A DNA stretch of 64,000 bases. Source: Prorocentrum cordatum. Its lineage: Eukaryota; Sar; Dinophyceae; Prorocentrales; Prorocentraceae. Of the stretch, positions 1-10,802 are shown piece by piece (the stretch's first letter is position 1; every line of letters begins with the position of its first letter). The translations under genes and the position numbers were made by a program. Where the stretch lies: contig CAUYUJ010010402.1 in the NCBI GenBank assembly GCA_963575745.1, positions 52,501-116,500 on the forward strand, given 5' to 3'. Under the pieces are notes generated by a model. The model had not been told where the DNA came from, searched no databases, and saw nothing but the letters and a program-made list of their open reading frames with translations.

Positions 1-774
1 GCGCCCAAGGATCCGTTTCCCCCCTGGCGCACGACTCTGCAACGCAAGACCCGCACACAGACGCTCGGGTGAGAGTTGGTCTGTCTCTGGCAGAGCGTGC
101 ACGGTGACAATATTCTGGCAGCCATAATCAAAAATGGATGATCCTACAGCCAGCGCGCAGGCAATCGCGCACGCTGTGAACTCCCCGGCCTGCGGGATCT
201 GTGGGCAGCTGTCCCAAACGGGGCCCTCGGCTGAGGCTAAAGTGCGACTGCGGGGCCCATGCATCGCGATACCTCATCCCGCACGGTTGGGCCCTCACAC
301 TGCTCGTCGCGAGCACGGGCCGCCCAGAAAAACGCGGCCCCGCAAGTGTCCAGAGCCATCTTGTGGCATTTGCAAACCCCCGGCTTCGGAACCTTCTGAG
401 TCGCATTTGAAAGGAATCCCATCGTTCGAGTCATCACTGTCGGCCGTGGGGGGGTGGCAACACACATTCGGGATAGCAATGCAGGCCAGAGGTCGAAGCG
501 AACCGCTGCCTGTCGCCCTCGTCGCCGTGAACCCGAATGATAGCATCGACGTACTCCGAGGGGACAAGTGCCAGCCTCCCCCCACCACACACACACAGAC
601 GCACACTGCGGAGCAGCACCAGTCTATGGAACATGGTGCCACCCCGCTTGTGGCGGAGAGAATACTCGTCAGCAGCGTCGCATCCAGCTGCGAGGGCGCG
701 CGGTAGAGGCCACGTTCGTTGGCAAGCTAAACATCCGATGGTTCCTCTTTGGCGAGCAGTAAACCCCTTAGACC
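1..774. other. No gene recognised
   Basis: The stretch should contain the 3' end of retroelement A on the minus strand, but no motif was readable. A short AC run lies at 587-604. On the plus strand a Cys-rich piece (CGICG, then KCDCGAH in another frame) occurs near 195-260, too short to call. Confidence 0.5.
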
Positions 775-1215
775 TCAAAACGCGAGGGGCCACATCGAAA
801 CGCAGACGCGAAACGCTCCAGTGCAATACTTATCCGCAGCTTCCCCCTCGAGCTTCCTCGGCGCCCCCCTCTTCGCATTGATCTCGAGAAGGGGGGGGGC
901 AAGGACAAGGGGGTGCCCAACGTTGAGATCGCTGGCAAGGACAGAACGAAGTGGCATGCGCCATCGGATCCCGGCCAAGGAAGGATCCACTGCCCCGAAA
1001 AGCCCTCCGGCCGCGCGCCAGGCCCAGTTCCGCCCAAAGGTCCCATGCCAGAGGTCGCGGAGCTCAGCCCGCGCAAAACAAGAATTCGTGGCGCGAGTGC
1101 GTCTGGCCCACGCATCCTTGGCCCATCTGATCGCGGGCGCGACGGCTCCCCGACGAGATGGATCGCCTTCGAGCCTGCTAAGAATGATCAAGCCGCGGCC
1201 GCCAGCGGCAGGCTT
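775..1215 (-). pseudogene. Probable C-terminal segment of retroelement A
   Basis: A minus-strand frame of about 147 codons reads GDPSRRGAVAPAIRWAKDAW and GRNWAWRAAGGLFGAV. This Asp-Pro...Pro...Trp-Ala-x-x-x-Trp pattern follows the thumb in related dinoflagellate elements. It lies directly downstream of the thumb in the same orientation, which is the main support. No RNase H motif could be traced further down, so either it was lost or it is too decayed to read. This is inference from position and weak wording; a chance frame in GC-rich DNA is the alternative. Confidence 0.3.
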
Positions 1216-2360
1216 CATGGCGGCGGCGCACAGGCGTCTATGCTTGAGGAGTTCCCCATCGCTGGCCCCATGAACCTCCGCCCCATGGCGGCCCCCGCCA
1301 AAGGTCCTGCGGTGCCAAGTTTGACAGCCCTATGTCCTAGAACCCCCCTCTGTCGGGCAAGTCTACCAGCTCGTCGCGTCGTCTTGCACAGGCGGGCCTT
1401 CGCCTTGCCGCTGCGACCTCGACCTCGCCTTGCACTGCCAGCGGCGTCGCCAATCCCTAAATAAACGATGGGATCGGAGTGAACTCCTCCAATATCCCCC
1501 ATTCGTTTCTGGAGTTTCCTCGGGATGCCCTTGGACGAACAAACAAACCCCACCTTGTCCTTCGCAACCTCGGCTTGCAAAACCGCCCCGGTGATTCCCA
1601 TCAAAATGTGCCGCCGCTTCCGTCATTCCCCTGACGATCTGACGAGGGGGCCCGGCGGCGTTGAGACCCATGTCACCAATGCAAGCGTCAAAGGTGAGCC
1701 CAATAGGGAGCTCGAGTTCGTCAAAGCCCCGAAGCGCGAACATCCGAACCATCGCGGCAGCGAGGCTTCGAGCATACATCGGGCGGACCCATATCCCTCG
1801 AGACACAGAGCTGCGATGGCGCTGGGCAATCCATGCCGTGCGTCTAAGAGCGGGGAGGTCGATCGGGATGCGCTCGCAATGCTTCGCGAAGTCCCACGGA
1901 AGCGCGCAGGCGTGGCCGCCCCGGGACAGAGAACATTCCGGTCGCGCCGCCTGGCGCCAGACAACATCACAGGCCGATTTGCATTGCCCCGCCGCCCAAT
2001 AACCTCTCTGAGTTCCCGCCTCCCACGCCGCGGCGTACTCCCTCCTGCATTTCCCCCCAGAGACGGTAGAGACTGGGAACAACTCCTATGGGCCTGAAGC
2101 CCGGAGTGGGCTTCGGCAGGACGGCAATGGTGACCGCTTGGAGCTGCGCGGGCGATGGGCCTGTCATCGCCATCGCGAAAGCACATGCAGGGCTCCATCC
2201 GACGGAGCCGAGAAGCGCCAAGGATGAGATCCGTCCAGCCCGACCGCCGACCCACGAGCAAACGTTTCGGACAACCTGCTGATGGCGTCGATGGAGAGAA
2301 GGGAGGGAGAGGGGCGAGATTCATCCCAACCTGCCGCGCTGGAGCGAACCTGCTGGCCCC
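1215..2360 (-). pseudogene. Reverse transcriptase of retroelement A
   Basis: Several minus-strand frames together give a reverse transcriptase. Near 2300 it reads VGLDGSHPWRFSAPSDGAL (RT block before the fingers). At 2160-2100 it reads AVLPKPTPGFRPIGVVPSLY (fingers). Near 1900-1880 LPWDFAKHCERIPID is the palm motif A region. LPIGLTFDACIGDM follows where the second palm Asp region is expected. From 1604 the frame KDKVGFVCSSKGIPRKL and YLGIGDAAG gives the thumb. The shifts between frames (near 2165, 2080 and 1600) break it. The usual (F/Y)xDD motif C is not preserved in any clear form. Confidence 0.65.
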
Positions 2361-3060
2361 ATCGGCCGAGAGAGCGCCTGCGTGTCGGGCGCCGCGCGCC
2401 CGTCCGAGCAGAAGGTGGCACTGGGCCTACATCCTCGAGGGTCCTCGGTGTAGGCGCGCGCCCTCCTTCCTCCCTGATCGGCGTTTTCAGCGGGCCAAGT
2501 CGACCCAATCCTTCCGAGCGCGGCGGGCGAAACCAAAAAAAAGCAACGCACTGAGCGGCGAAATCAAAAACTTTCCCATGGAAAACCGCGATCAAGTCCT
2601 GAAGATGCTTGCAGGATCCTTCAGAGTTGGGGGGGGGGGGCTTCCCAATGAAGTTTCTGCCAAATTTCTCGATTCTGAAAACACGTCTTCCACCCCGAAC
2701 ATTGGGTCGTCGGGCCTGCGCGAGCCAGGGGGGGGAGGGGGGAGTCGTCGCCGCGCCCCGAACCTGAGGCCAGTCAACGCCATGGGAATAGGTTTGAACG
2801 CGCTTCGCAGCATAAGCGGCCGGCGTGGAATTGGGGCCTCTAACGCCGCCGCGGTCTTTCCCCAAGATCGGCCTCCAACGGGCGATGGGCCCCATGCCCC
2901 TCGCGCCTCAACCGAGCAGTTTGACCCCGGGAGCCCCGGAAAGTTCGAGCTTTGCATGTCCAGCCCATGATGCGTGAGTTTCCTGAAGAGCTTCGCAGTC
3001 ATGGCCTGGTCGCCCCCCCTCTCCGATCGCAAGAAAGTGGCGCCCAGCTGCGCCTCGACC

Positions 3061-3800
3061 CTAGAGATGCCCATGGGCCCGAGCTGAGGGCCGAACGGAA
3101 CAACAATCGGGAGAGCAGAAGGGCGACGGAAAAATAAGATAACGCAACTTCGCCAGCCCCTCGGACAAAACAAAGATCTGGACTGGCATGCGAGGGAAGA
3201 AGCCAGCTTCATCAATCGCCCGGACATCCGAGACGCCCTTCGACAAGCCCGAGGAGACAACAAAATCACCGTAGGTATTGTGTCCAGCTGGTCCGACAAC
3301 TTGGCCCAAGAGAGCACCCGCGAACTTCGATTCCGCGAGGTTCCCTGGTTCCCTCTTCCAGTCACCGACCACCGCGTATGGCTTCCCGCGCGCGGATCCC
3401 ACGGCCCCCACCGCCGACAGGATATCAAGATTAGCATCAGACAGGCCCTCGTAGTCTTTTATCAGTTACAGCGAGCACACCTGGGAAGCTACCCCTCCAG
3501 GTTCACGCACTACCGCCGAGATCGCTCGATGGGGGGCGATCTCAGCGCCCGTGGGTGGAGAGTGATGTCCCCGAGAGGACCGACGCAACATAGCCACTAC
3601 CGCAGACGGGCCGCCTCCTGGCCCAGTCGCTTCTGGAGTCCAGCGGCTGTTGAAGCCCTGGCTGGAACAAAAAACCGAAGCCCGATCCAAGGCTTCCGAA
3701 GAAAGGAGCTCGCGCTCCTGGATGAGGACGAATTCGGCCCCGAGACACAGGGTAACCACTCCTTCGCCGACCCCCGAGAATTGCCGTTGATCGACGACTC
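3061..3800 (-). pseudogene. EEP (APE-like) endonuclease domain of retroelement A
   Basis: The minus strand reads AEFVLIQERELLSSEAL near 3750, which is the catalytic LIQE-type motif. It continues through HRAISAVVREPGG and, after a frame change near 3470, DYEGLSDANLDIL and PYAVVGDWKREPGNLAES. GDW is the GDxN-type metal-binding motif. Further on, DFVVSSGLSKGVSDV and PRMPVQIFV match the IDY-FVVS and H-PV C-terminal motifs; the usual His of the last motif appears replaced by Arg. In the living family this domain nicks target DNA to prime reverse transcription. At least one frameshift and the altered last motif indicate an inactive copy. Confidence 0.7.
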
Positions 3801-4118
3801 GCAGACGGACTGACTCGGCCACTGGGGGCGGTGGCGGGGCGCCCTGCAGCTGGGCTCTCGCAGAGCCCCCGCCAGGAAGGATAGCGCGTCCTCTCCAGCC
3901 GTTCTGGACAACCCGCGGCATCGAGGCGGGCCGATGGAAACGAAGCACGAGGGGGAGTGCCAATGGCAGCCAGCCAACCTGCATTCCTTAAAGACAAAAA
4001 AACAGGTGACCCTTGCTCACTGAATGATCATGGAAGCCCCCCCCCAAAAAAAAGCTGCCTGGGCGCCTCGGGGGGGGGGGGGGGGGAGGGGGGGGGGGGG
4101 GAGCTCGATTGCCTTTTT

Positions 4119-5250
4119 TCATCGTCGCCAGCACGACCGCCAGGAACCTTCTGGGCCCGCTGCGCGATGCGAGCTGTCTGTTCTCGCACTTTGCTCGTCG
4201 ACGCTGCGGCGGGGGCGGGCCCTGGCGAGCCGCCGCCTCCTCCAGCTGCAGCACTGGCTGCCGCTGAGGAGGGGGCTCCGCCCCCATCGCCGCCCGCGGC
4301 AACCCCATCCAGAAGGGCCGCGGCGCCGCTTGCCCGCCATGCGCTGGAGGTGGCTCTCGTGCTCCTTCTTGACCTCATTGGCGCGCTCGATGGCCCGAAC
4401 AAAAAGGGCCTTGACTGCCTTGCCGATGTGCTCCTTGAAGTCCGACCTGCGCCGCTCGACTTCGGCGAGGTTCGCCTCGTCGATGCCGTCGGGGTCCATT
4501 GAGAAAAGGCCTCCGTCGTTGATCGTGATGTTGGCAACCTTCCCGTCCACGAGGTCCTGCAGCGACAAATCTGGGCCCTTCGCGGGCGCCCCCGTGTCAT
4601 CAGGTACCACGGCCGTGTGGAACTTCGCCACCCATTGCCAATGCTCTTCCACCATGGTCTGGCTCTGCTTGGGCAAGTCGTGGACGAACACCTCTTGGGC
4701 CTGCACTCCCTCCTGCCACCGCGACAGATTCGACAGCTCCTGCTCGAGGCGTTGGTCCAACTTCTTGATGCGGTGGTGGAGGTCCGAAGCCTGGTCCTGG
4801 AACGCCTTGGGCGGGGGCTTCGCCGCCTCCGCCAACTAATCCAACTTGGTCTGGTAGCGGTCCGCGGCCTTGACGTCGCCCATGCGCTTGGAGAGCGAGA
4901 CGAGCATATGCAGCTCCTTCGCGTCCAGGGGGCCATCGGCCGATCCAGCAGGCGCTCTTCCAGCAGGAGCTCGTCTTAGCACCTGCGGGCCAGCAGGGAG
5001 GACGGCCTACTCTCCAGGCGGGTGATACCCCGGAGTGCGAGGCAGGCCCTGCTGATGAGACCAAACGCCACCAGGAGCGCGAGGATCGCCAACGGTGGGC
5101 ACTTGGCACGCGGTGCCACAGTGCTTGAGTACCAGCGCCACACGCTCGTCTTGCCGCAGCCGCAAGCCACGCACTTCCACCGATCTCCGTGTGCATGCTC
5201 CTGTTTGCTGTTCTTACCCTGGCCTTGCCAAGAATACGTAGTGTCGTACC
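4119..5250 (-). pseudogene. ORF1-like region of retroelement A (zinc-finger-like plus coiled coil)
   Basis: The upstream part (about 5200-5090) reads RWKCVACGCGKT and then PRAKCPPL, a Cys-x2-Cys pattern followed by more Cys, as in small zinc ribbons at the start of dinoflagellate retroelement polyproteins. After a frame change, the stretch from about 4930 reads KELHMLVSLSKRMGDVKAAD, an in-frame TAG near 4838, then a charged helical region (4835-4300) with heptad-like KKLDQRLEQELSNL. It ends in a GC-rich Ala/Gly/Pro tail by a poly-G run at 4070-4100. Binding of element RNA is the known ORF1 role in other non-LTR elements; here it is inference. It could also be a captured host exon. Confidence 0.5.
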
Positions 5251-5300
5251 CGTGCCCTCAGCTGCGCCAGCCATTGCCTGAGGAGTGCCAGGGCGGAGAG

Positions 5301-6169
5301 CTGCCGCCGCCGCTGCCACCTGCACCGCCATGGGACATGGGAACTGGTAGCTGAAGAGTGAACGAGAAGAACAAACCCCCCCAGAAATGACCCGCGGATG
5401 CCGTGCCGTTCTGCAATTTAGTATACGCAAGCGCAACACTTGCGCAAGAACGGCTAGGAGGACGAGGAGGATGAAAAGGAGGAGGAGGAGGAGGGGACGG
5501 AAAGGAAGGAGGGGGAGGAGGGGAAAGGAAGGAGGGGGAGGACAATGCCTTTTTGTTGACCTGTTTCGTTCTGCCACTCTTTGGCTGACTCCGACGTCGA
5601 GCTTTCCCTGGCTCCGTCGCCGCTGCTCGTTCCGCTTCCGGTTCTGGTTCCAATCCCAGAGCCGTTTTTGTTGCCGTGTCCGTCGCTGCCTAATTACCGC
5701 TTCCACTTTCAGGAACCACTTATTCGAAGACGGTGAAAAACCTGTTCTGCCGTTTCCGGGCCCCGACTGCTCTACCACGAGGCATTCCAATAGGCCTACC
5801 ACGAAATGCTCTCAGAGCCGGAAGAATGTTCGAAAGACAAAAGCAGCAATGCTCTTGGACCATCGACCAGATGGACTAACGCACGGCAGTCGCAACAAGA
5901 ACTGTTCTGAGAACTTTCGTGCAAACCACCAGGCTATTGGAACATTCTTCGGTGGCCCGGCTACAGGCAAGCCAGGATGCTTCGCCACTGCTTGACTGAG
6001 GGGGTCGGGAGGAGCCCACGAGCGGCGAGCGTGTCCCAACCGCTTGCCACAATTCGTCGGAGCCTCCGGTTTCTGGGGCGCAATGCCCGGGCTCCTGCAC
6101 CGGGCTGAGGATGGACATTGTCAGGGCCATCTTGGGGCCAGCTCGGGCCCCGTGGGTAAATCAGGGCTA
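5301..6169. other. Non-coding, GGA tract and possible F11 repeat
   Basis: A purine GGA/GGAAGG tract covers about 5455-5540. The stretch 5620-5790 has CCGTTTTTGTTGCCG and a GGTGAAAAACCTG...CCGTTTCCGGG block that recur in inverted order at 28.35-28.63 kb, so it may be a second copy of that element (F11). No convincing gene was seen. Confidence 0.4.
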
Positions 6170-6305
6170 GGATCGGGATAAATCGCTCCAGAGCGTCCCG
6201 GAGCGCTCTCAGAGCGTTCCGGAACGCTCTGGAGCGGCCGCGGCGCCCAATACATCCTCCAAACCCGCCGATTCTCAGAGATTTCGAGTTATCCCGATCC
6301 GATTT
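6170..6305. repeat. Palindromic element with repeated GAGCG decamers
   Basis: The outer ends GGATCGGGATAA (6171) and TTATCCCGATCC (6290) are an exact inverted repeat. Inside, 6188-6238 is a cluster of GCTCCAGAGCG / CGGAACGCTCTGGAGCG words that can pair with each other. The size and inverted ends suggest a small non-autonomous element; only one copy was seen in the window. Confidence 0.5.
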
Positions 6306-6463
6306 TGTCCCGATCTTCGCGTCGTTCTAGTGGGGGCGGGGGCCATAGGCAAAGCGGGGGTCCCCGGGGGCTACGGGACATCACGAGCGGGGGACAGATC
6401 CGTGTCACCGCCCTCGCGGTCGGGACTCCGCGGGCGCGATCCCACGGTCGCACGGATGCACGC

Positions 6464-6626
6464 TGGTCGAAAGAAGCAGGTAAAAGCATGAAGTAGGAAG
6501 GCGGATGAAGTAGATTGGGTTCAGGCCCTCCCAAGTAAAAACAGAACACCGCGAAGCACATCGATTCTTGCAATTTGAAGGCGCTTGAAGTGGAGTGGGA
6601 TCTGGGCGTTCAAAAATACACACACA
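6464..6626. mobile_element. F3 short inverted-repeat element, copy 1
   Basis: It starts GGTCGAAAGAAGCAGG and continues with the family body AACATGAAGTAGGAAGGCGG-type text, TTGGGTTCAGGCCCTCCCAAG and GATTCTTGCAATTTGAAGG. The right end has decayed into an ACACAC run, so the right terminal repeat is not readable. The same body occurs at 11.77, 13.56, 30.54, 31.19 and 63.41 kb. Confidence 0.6.
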
Positions 6627-7784
6627 TTCACGAAACGCGCGGAACAGCATCCGCGAACATGCGACCCGCATTTGTGGGGTCGCGGCCCAGGGGCACGGAC
6701 CGCAACGCCGCGGGCACGGATACGTTTTTCGCTCACGAAGAGCCCCCTCATGAGAAACACCCCGACATGCAGCGTCCGTCAGCAAACGCACCTAACGAAG
6801 GGACCAATCAGGGCAAATTTGGCCAAAACACGCCGAATACAATAAACGCCAACTACGATGGTCGAAATGGACTTCCCTCCCGTGATGCTGACAGATTGCT
6901 TTTGGCTACTCCCCGACATGCACCATCGGCATGAACATGAACTTTCCGAGTTCCGCGCGGATTTCTTGAATCGAAGCTAGGAGAACGCGTTTGATCACCA
7001 GAGTGAACCTGAGCTTGCAAGAACGGCCAGCGCCCCAAAGCAAGCCCGGAGCGTGGGGTGACGTGGCCTCTGCGCCTTTCGACCAGCACGACAACGAGGT
7101 GGACGACGAGGGCGAGGAGGACGAGGAGGCCGGAAGAAGGGGACGACGACAACGAGGAAAATGAGAAAGGGACCGGCGAGCACCAATGGCGCCGTCCAAT
7201 CCCTTTCTCGTTCAGCCCTACGGCCTACGTCCATCCCAGTCCGTCCAGCCCCGTCCGGCCATCCCCTTTCACGTTCACCTGCACACTCACCTCCGTCAAC
7301 CTCCTCCCCCGCCGCTGCCCAATCGTCTGTCAACTCCATCACGTTTGTTCTCCTCCTCCCCCTCCTTCTCCTCCTCCTCTTCCTCCTCGTCATTCACTCC
7401 CTCTGCATCTCCTCCTCCTCCTCACTTTCCTCGTCTTCCTCCTCCTCCCCCTTCTCCGCCGCCTCTTCCTCAATGCCACTTCCTGCTTCTCCGCGCTCCT
7501 CCTCCGTATACCTCCTACTCTCCTTGCTCTGTTCCCCACTCCGTCTCAGCCCCCAGGGGCGTTCAAACTCCTTACACCCTCCTTGCCCCCCACTGGAGGA
7601 GGAGGAAAGGAAAGAGGAGGAGGAGGAGGAGGAGGACCTCCTGCCCTCCTCGTCCTCGCCGCCTCGGCAATCCCCCTCGGCGTCTAGGCCCCCGGCGCTT
7701 CTGCGGGAACTGCGGCGACGCGATCAGCTTCAGGCACTCCATCTCCAGAGGCAGCGCGTCGAGGGCGCCCCCCTCATCTCAACC
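6627..7784. other. Non-coding, includes a half F2 repeat
   Basis: Bases 6930-6975 carry the left half of the F2 hairpin element (ATGAACATGAACTTTCC, then TTCCGCGCGGATTTCTTG). From about 7330 the sequence becomes pyrimidine-rich with CTC runs. Open frames here encode only Pro, Ser, Leu or Arg strings and are not credible genes. Confidence 0.5.
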
Positions 7785-8162
7785 ACCCTCTCCACCTCCT
7801 CCTCCACCTCCTCCTCCTCCTCCTCCTCCTTCTACTCACCCTTCTCATCCTCCTCCTCCCCTCCCTGCTCCTCCTCCTCCCCTGCCTCCTCCTCCTCTCC
7901 CCTCCCTCCTCCTCCTCCTCCCCGCCTCCTCCTCCTGAACCCCCCTCCTCCTCCTGACCCACCTCATCCTCCTCCTCCTCCCCCTCCTCCCTCCTGACCG
8001 CCCCCTCCTCCTCCTCAACCTCATCCTCCTCCTCTTCCTCATCCCCTCCTCCTCCTCCTCCTCCTCCTTCCCTCCTCCTCCTCCCCCTCTTTCCTCCTCC
8101 TCCTCCTCCTCCTCCTCCTCCTCCTCCTCCTCCTCCTCCTCCTCCTCCCGCTCACCCTCCTC
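7785..8162. repeat. CTC/TCC trinucleotide tract
   Basis: About 380 bases of pyrimidines, mainly CTC repeats broken by CCC and CTT. The longest pure run is near 8095-8148. All reading frames are open only because the repeat has no stop codon. Confidence 0.9.
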
Positions 8163-8585
8163 CTGCCTTCCCCATCCCATCTTTTCCCATCCACGAGGCG
8201 GCACAGGACGAGACTCGAGGTGCTCGGAAGCTCGAAGGCCGAACCTGCTTCGGGAGGGTTCGCCCCCTCCTGCTGGGCCTCCAGAGGCCCTCCGAGGCCC
8301 CTGGGGGGCGCCTCTTCTCTTCCTCTTCCATCCTCGCTCCGCGGGCCCACCCTAGCGTTCTGTTGTTCCCATCACACTTACGGGGTACATCCCAAAGCTG
8401 ATGAACAACTCCGAGCACCCACGAATGATCGAACCATCGTCTGCCCGACACCCTTGCGAACGAGTGCCACCCCCCAGGGTCCGACACGCGAAAGCCCCTC
8501 AGATTCGATATGAGTCCCTGGTGCTCGAGATTATCTCGGGCGATCGAGGCTAAAGTACTTTGGATCATCATTAGAAGGAGAAAGA
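8163..8585. other. Unassigned, no gene seen
   Basis: Mixed-composition sequence between a CTC tract and an F2 element. The frames on both strands lack any recognisable motif. Confidence 0.4.
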
Positions 8586-8759
8586 ACGCCATAAACATAA
8601 ACTTTTGGTGCTCCGCGCGGATGTCTTGGTTCTGCGCTGGAGCCCACTCCCTGGCGCGCGAAGCGCGCCAGGAGAGGCGCCGCAAGCGCCGCCGGGGGGG
8701 GCCCCGCGCTGATCCAAGAAATCCGCGCGGAGCGCCATAAGTTCATGTTTATGGCGCTC
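8586..8759. mobile_element. F2 hairpin element, full copy
   Basis: The ends are AACGCCATAAACATAAAC and its near inverse TTCATGTTTATGGCG, followed inward by GTGCTCCGCGCGGATGTCTTGG and CCAAGAAATCCGCGCGGAGC, written here as inverted arms. Between them are two smaller hairpins: CTGGCGCGC-GAAG-GCGCGCCAG, and GGCGCCGC-AAG-GCGCCGCC. The whole 174 bases can fold on itself. Full or deleted copies also lie at 29.24, 30.01, 30.91, 38.26 and possibly 38.52 kb. No coding capacity. Confidence 0.75.
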
Positions 8760-8783
8760 TGTCTTCTCCGAGTCGCAACCCCC

Positions 8784-8907
8784 TGCCATCGCTCGGACGT
8801 CCATTTCCCGTGCATTTTCCGGTTTGGTGTGTTTTTTTTGCTCGATGGTCCAGGATGGTCCTCGATGATTCTCGCAGAGAACAAATGCACACGTCCGAGC
8901 GATGCCA
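8784..8907. mobile_element. F1 short inverted-repeat element, copy 1
   Basis: The left end TGCCATCGCTCGGACGTCC mirrors the right end ACGTCCGAGCGATGCCA. The body contains TTCCCGTGCATTTTCC and a GATGGTCCAGGATGGTCC / TCGATGATTCTCGC core. About 124 bases. Five more copies occur at 26.29, 27.26, 28.98, 45.32 and 58.75 kb. Confidence 0.8.
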
Positions 8908-9101
8908 AGACCCCAGCGATCTCCAGCGGGTTTGCGCGGCGTTCGGCGCGTCCGCGCCCCACCACCAAGAGTCGCAACAGCAGCCGCGGGCGCGACGGGG
9001 AGGCACGGGCGGCAGCGGCATCCACCGCCCCACCCTCCCTCCCTCCGCCTGGGCAACTTGCGCTCGGCTCTGCTCGATGCGCGGACACCGAGCTGAGTAG
9101 A

Positions 9102-9182
9102 TGTGTGTATGTATGTGTGTGTATGCATGCATGCATGCATGCATGCATGCATGCATGCATGTATGTATGTATGTATGGATGG

Positions 9183-9215
<33 letters not shown>

Positions 9216-9216
9216 T
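9102..9216. repeat. Tetranucleotide microsatellite ATGT/ATGC/ATGG
   Basis: Runs of ATGC (about 9124-9160) and ATGT (9160-9210) with a short ATGG interlude, then an AT-rich tail. The Met-His/Cys strings of overlapping frames are artefacts. Confidence 0.9.
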
Positions 9217-9238
9217 ACAAATAAAATACACAAATCTA

Positions 9239-9446
9239 TCGGCGGCGAGCGAGGGCGGGAAGTGAGAACGAGAAGGCCTTCTCAGAAGGCAGCGGCAACT
9301 TACACATCAGAAGCCCTCGCGCCTTCTGAGACATGTCCTGCGTCTCCGGGACAGGTGTGGCGGGGGCTTCGCAGAAGGCCGGTGAGACTCCCGAGCCTCC
9401 CGAGAAGGCCAGCCCCTTCTCACTTTCCCCCCACGCTCGCCGCCGA
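9239..9446. mobile_element. F10 inverted-repeat element, copy 1
   Basis: The left end TCGGCGGCGAGCGAGGG mirrors the right end CACGCTCGCCGCCGA. The inside holds many GAGAAGGC / GCCTTCTC words (for example AGAAGGCCTTCTCAGAAGGC), so the interior can also fold. Other copies are at 12.34 and 28.15 kb. Confidence 0.65.
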
Positions 9447-9986
9447 TTCTCTCTCTCTCTCTCTCTATATATATATAAGCTCGGCTGTGCATCCGGACTC
9501 GTTGTTCGACGGTCCACGGGCCTGCTGAGGGCCTTCCCGATCTCTGGGCACCCTCCTCAAAACCTCGTCCGAAACCTCCCGGTACCCACGCCTGCCCCCC
9601 CTCCACGCTTTCCCCCGTCCCCTCCCTGCCCCTCCTCTCCACCTGCCGGCCACCACACAAACACATACAATCACACACAATCACATACACACACACACAC
9701 TCTCACACACACACACGCACTCAAACACATTCACACACACTCACACACTCGCACACGATCGCACACAATCACACACAAACACACAATCGCACGATCAAAA
9801 CACACACAGACTTGCTGGCGTCGCGGCCCTGCGCACGGCGACAGGGCGTACAAGGTCGGAAAACAGCGAAAGGCGTGCGTGTAAGCCCGCGCGAGCACTG
9901 CACTTAGGGTCTCACAGCCGCTGGCAGCCATAACCGTCCGAGCGTGGATGGCGGGGAGGGGCAGTGACAGACGAGACTACGGTGAC

Positions 9987-10027
<41 letters not shown>

Positions 10028-10062
10028 GCACACACACACACACACACACACGCGCGCACCTT
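9447..10062. repeat. TC, TA and AC microsatellites
   Basis: A TC run then TATATA lies at 9450-9477. An AC-rich stretch with many CACACA blocks covers 9655-9810, and a cleaner AC run lies at 9990-10055. The rest has no recognisable gene. Confidence 0.8.
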
Positions 10063-10334
10063 TTCCAAGCGCGACCAAGCCCTGTGGCACGGGGAGGAGG
10101 GGCAGGAAGGGAAGGGGGGAGTACGAGAGGGGGCTGAAACATGCCAACATACACACCACCTGCCGCGCCCTCCCCACTCCCTCCATCTCCCCTGATCCCC
10201 CCGCCGTCCACCCCGTCTCCGCCGCCTCCTCTCCGCCCCTCCCCGCCTTCCCCCTCCCCCCCCCCGCCTCTCTGCCTCCTCTCTGCTACACCGTCGCCCC
10301 TCCGCGGCGTCGGCAACGCCCCAGGTCGAGCCCG

Positions 10335-10802
10335 CCGAGGGCGAGGAGGAGGAGGAGGAGGGAAAGGAGGAGGGAAGGGGGGGAGGAGGAGGAGGAGGAG
10401 GAGGGGGAGGAGGAGGAGGGGGGAGAGAGGAGGGAGGGGGAGGGGAGGAGGAGGAGGAGGAGGAGGAGGAGGAGGAGGAGGAGGAGGAGGTCGAGCCCGA
10501 GGTCTGGCTGCCGGCTGACGACGCCGCCGCCTCGCGGGGCCCTCCCCGCGACGCGGGCGTGGACAACGCCCCGCCAAATGCGCGCCGTGCCGCCGACAGG
10601 CCGCCGGAGTGCGGCCGCGGGCCACCGAGGGCCACACCGAGGGCCACGCCGAGGGCCACGCCGAGGGCCCGCGAGGGCCGCCGAGGGGGCCTCCTCCTCC
10701 TCCTCTCCTCCTCCTCCTCCTCCTCCTCCTCTCCTCCTCCTCCTCCTCCTCCTCCTCCTCCTCCTCCTCCTCCTCCTCCTCCTCCCCCTCCTGCTCCTCC
10801 TC
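10335..10802. repeat. GGA tract paired with an inverted CTC tract
   Basis: A purine tract (GGA repeats, about 10335-10492) is followed after some 200 bases by a pyrimidine tract (CTC repeats, about 10690-10795). In between, GAGGGCCACGCC is repeated four to five times in tandem at 10629-10670. The two tracts are complementary and could form one long hairpin. Confidence 0.8.

Larger units (their letters stand above)
100..5300 (-). mobile_element. Retroelement A, decayed non-LTR retrotransposon
   Basis: Reading the minus strand from about 5.3 kb down to 0.1 kb gives, in order, a Cys-rich and coiled-coil ORF1-like stretch, an endonuclease/exonuclease/phosphatase (EEP) domain with a GDW motif, and a reverse transcriptase with a LPKPTPGFRPIG block. 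This is the order expected of an autonomous non-LTR element. The parts lie in different frames and ORF1 holds an in-frame TAG, so the copy is dead. Its domain wording resembles retroelement C at 15.1-19.4 kb, so the two are probably distant relatives. The outer ends are not defined; the 3' end is the weaker call. Confidence 0.7.

Noticed and set aside
134-706. A 190-codon plus-strand frame with CGICG near the window start
   Set aside because: Cys-rich wording is limited to a short piece, the rest is unstructured, and it overlaps the presumed tail of retroelement A on the other strand.
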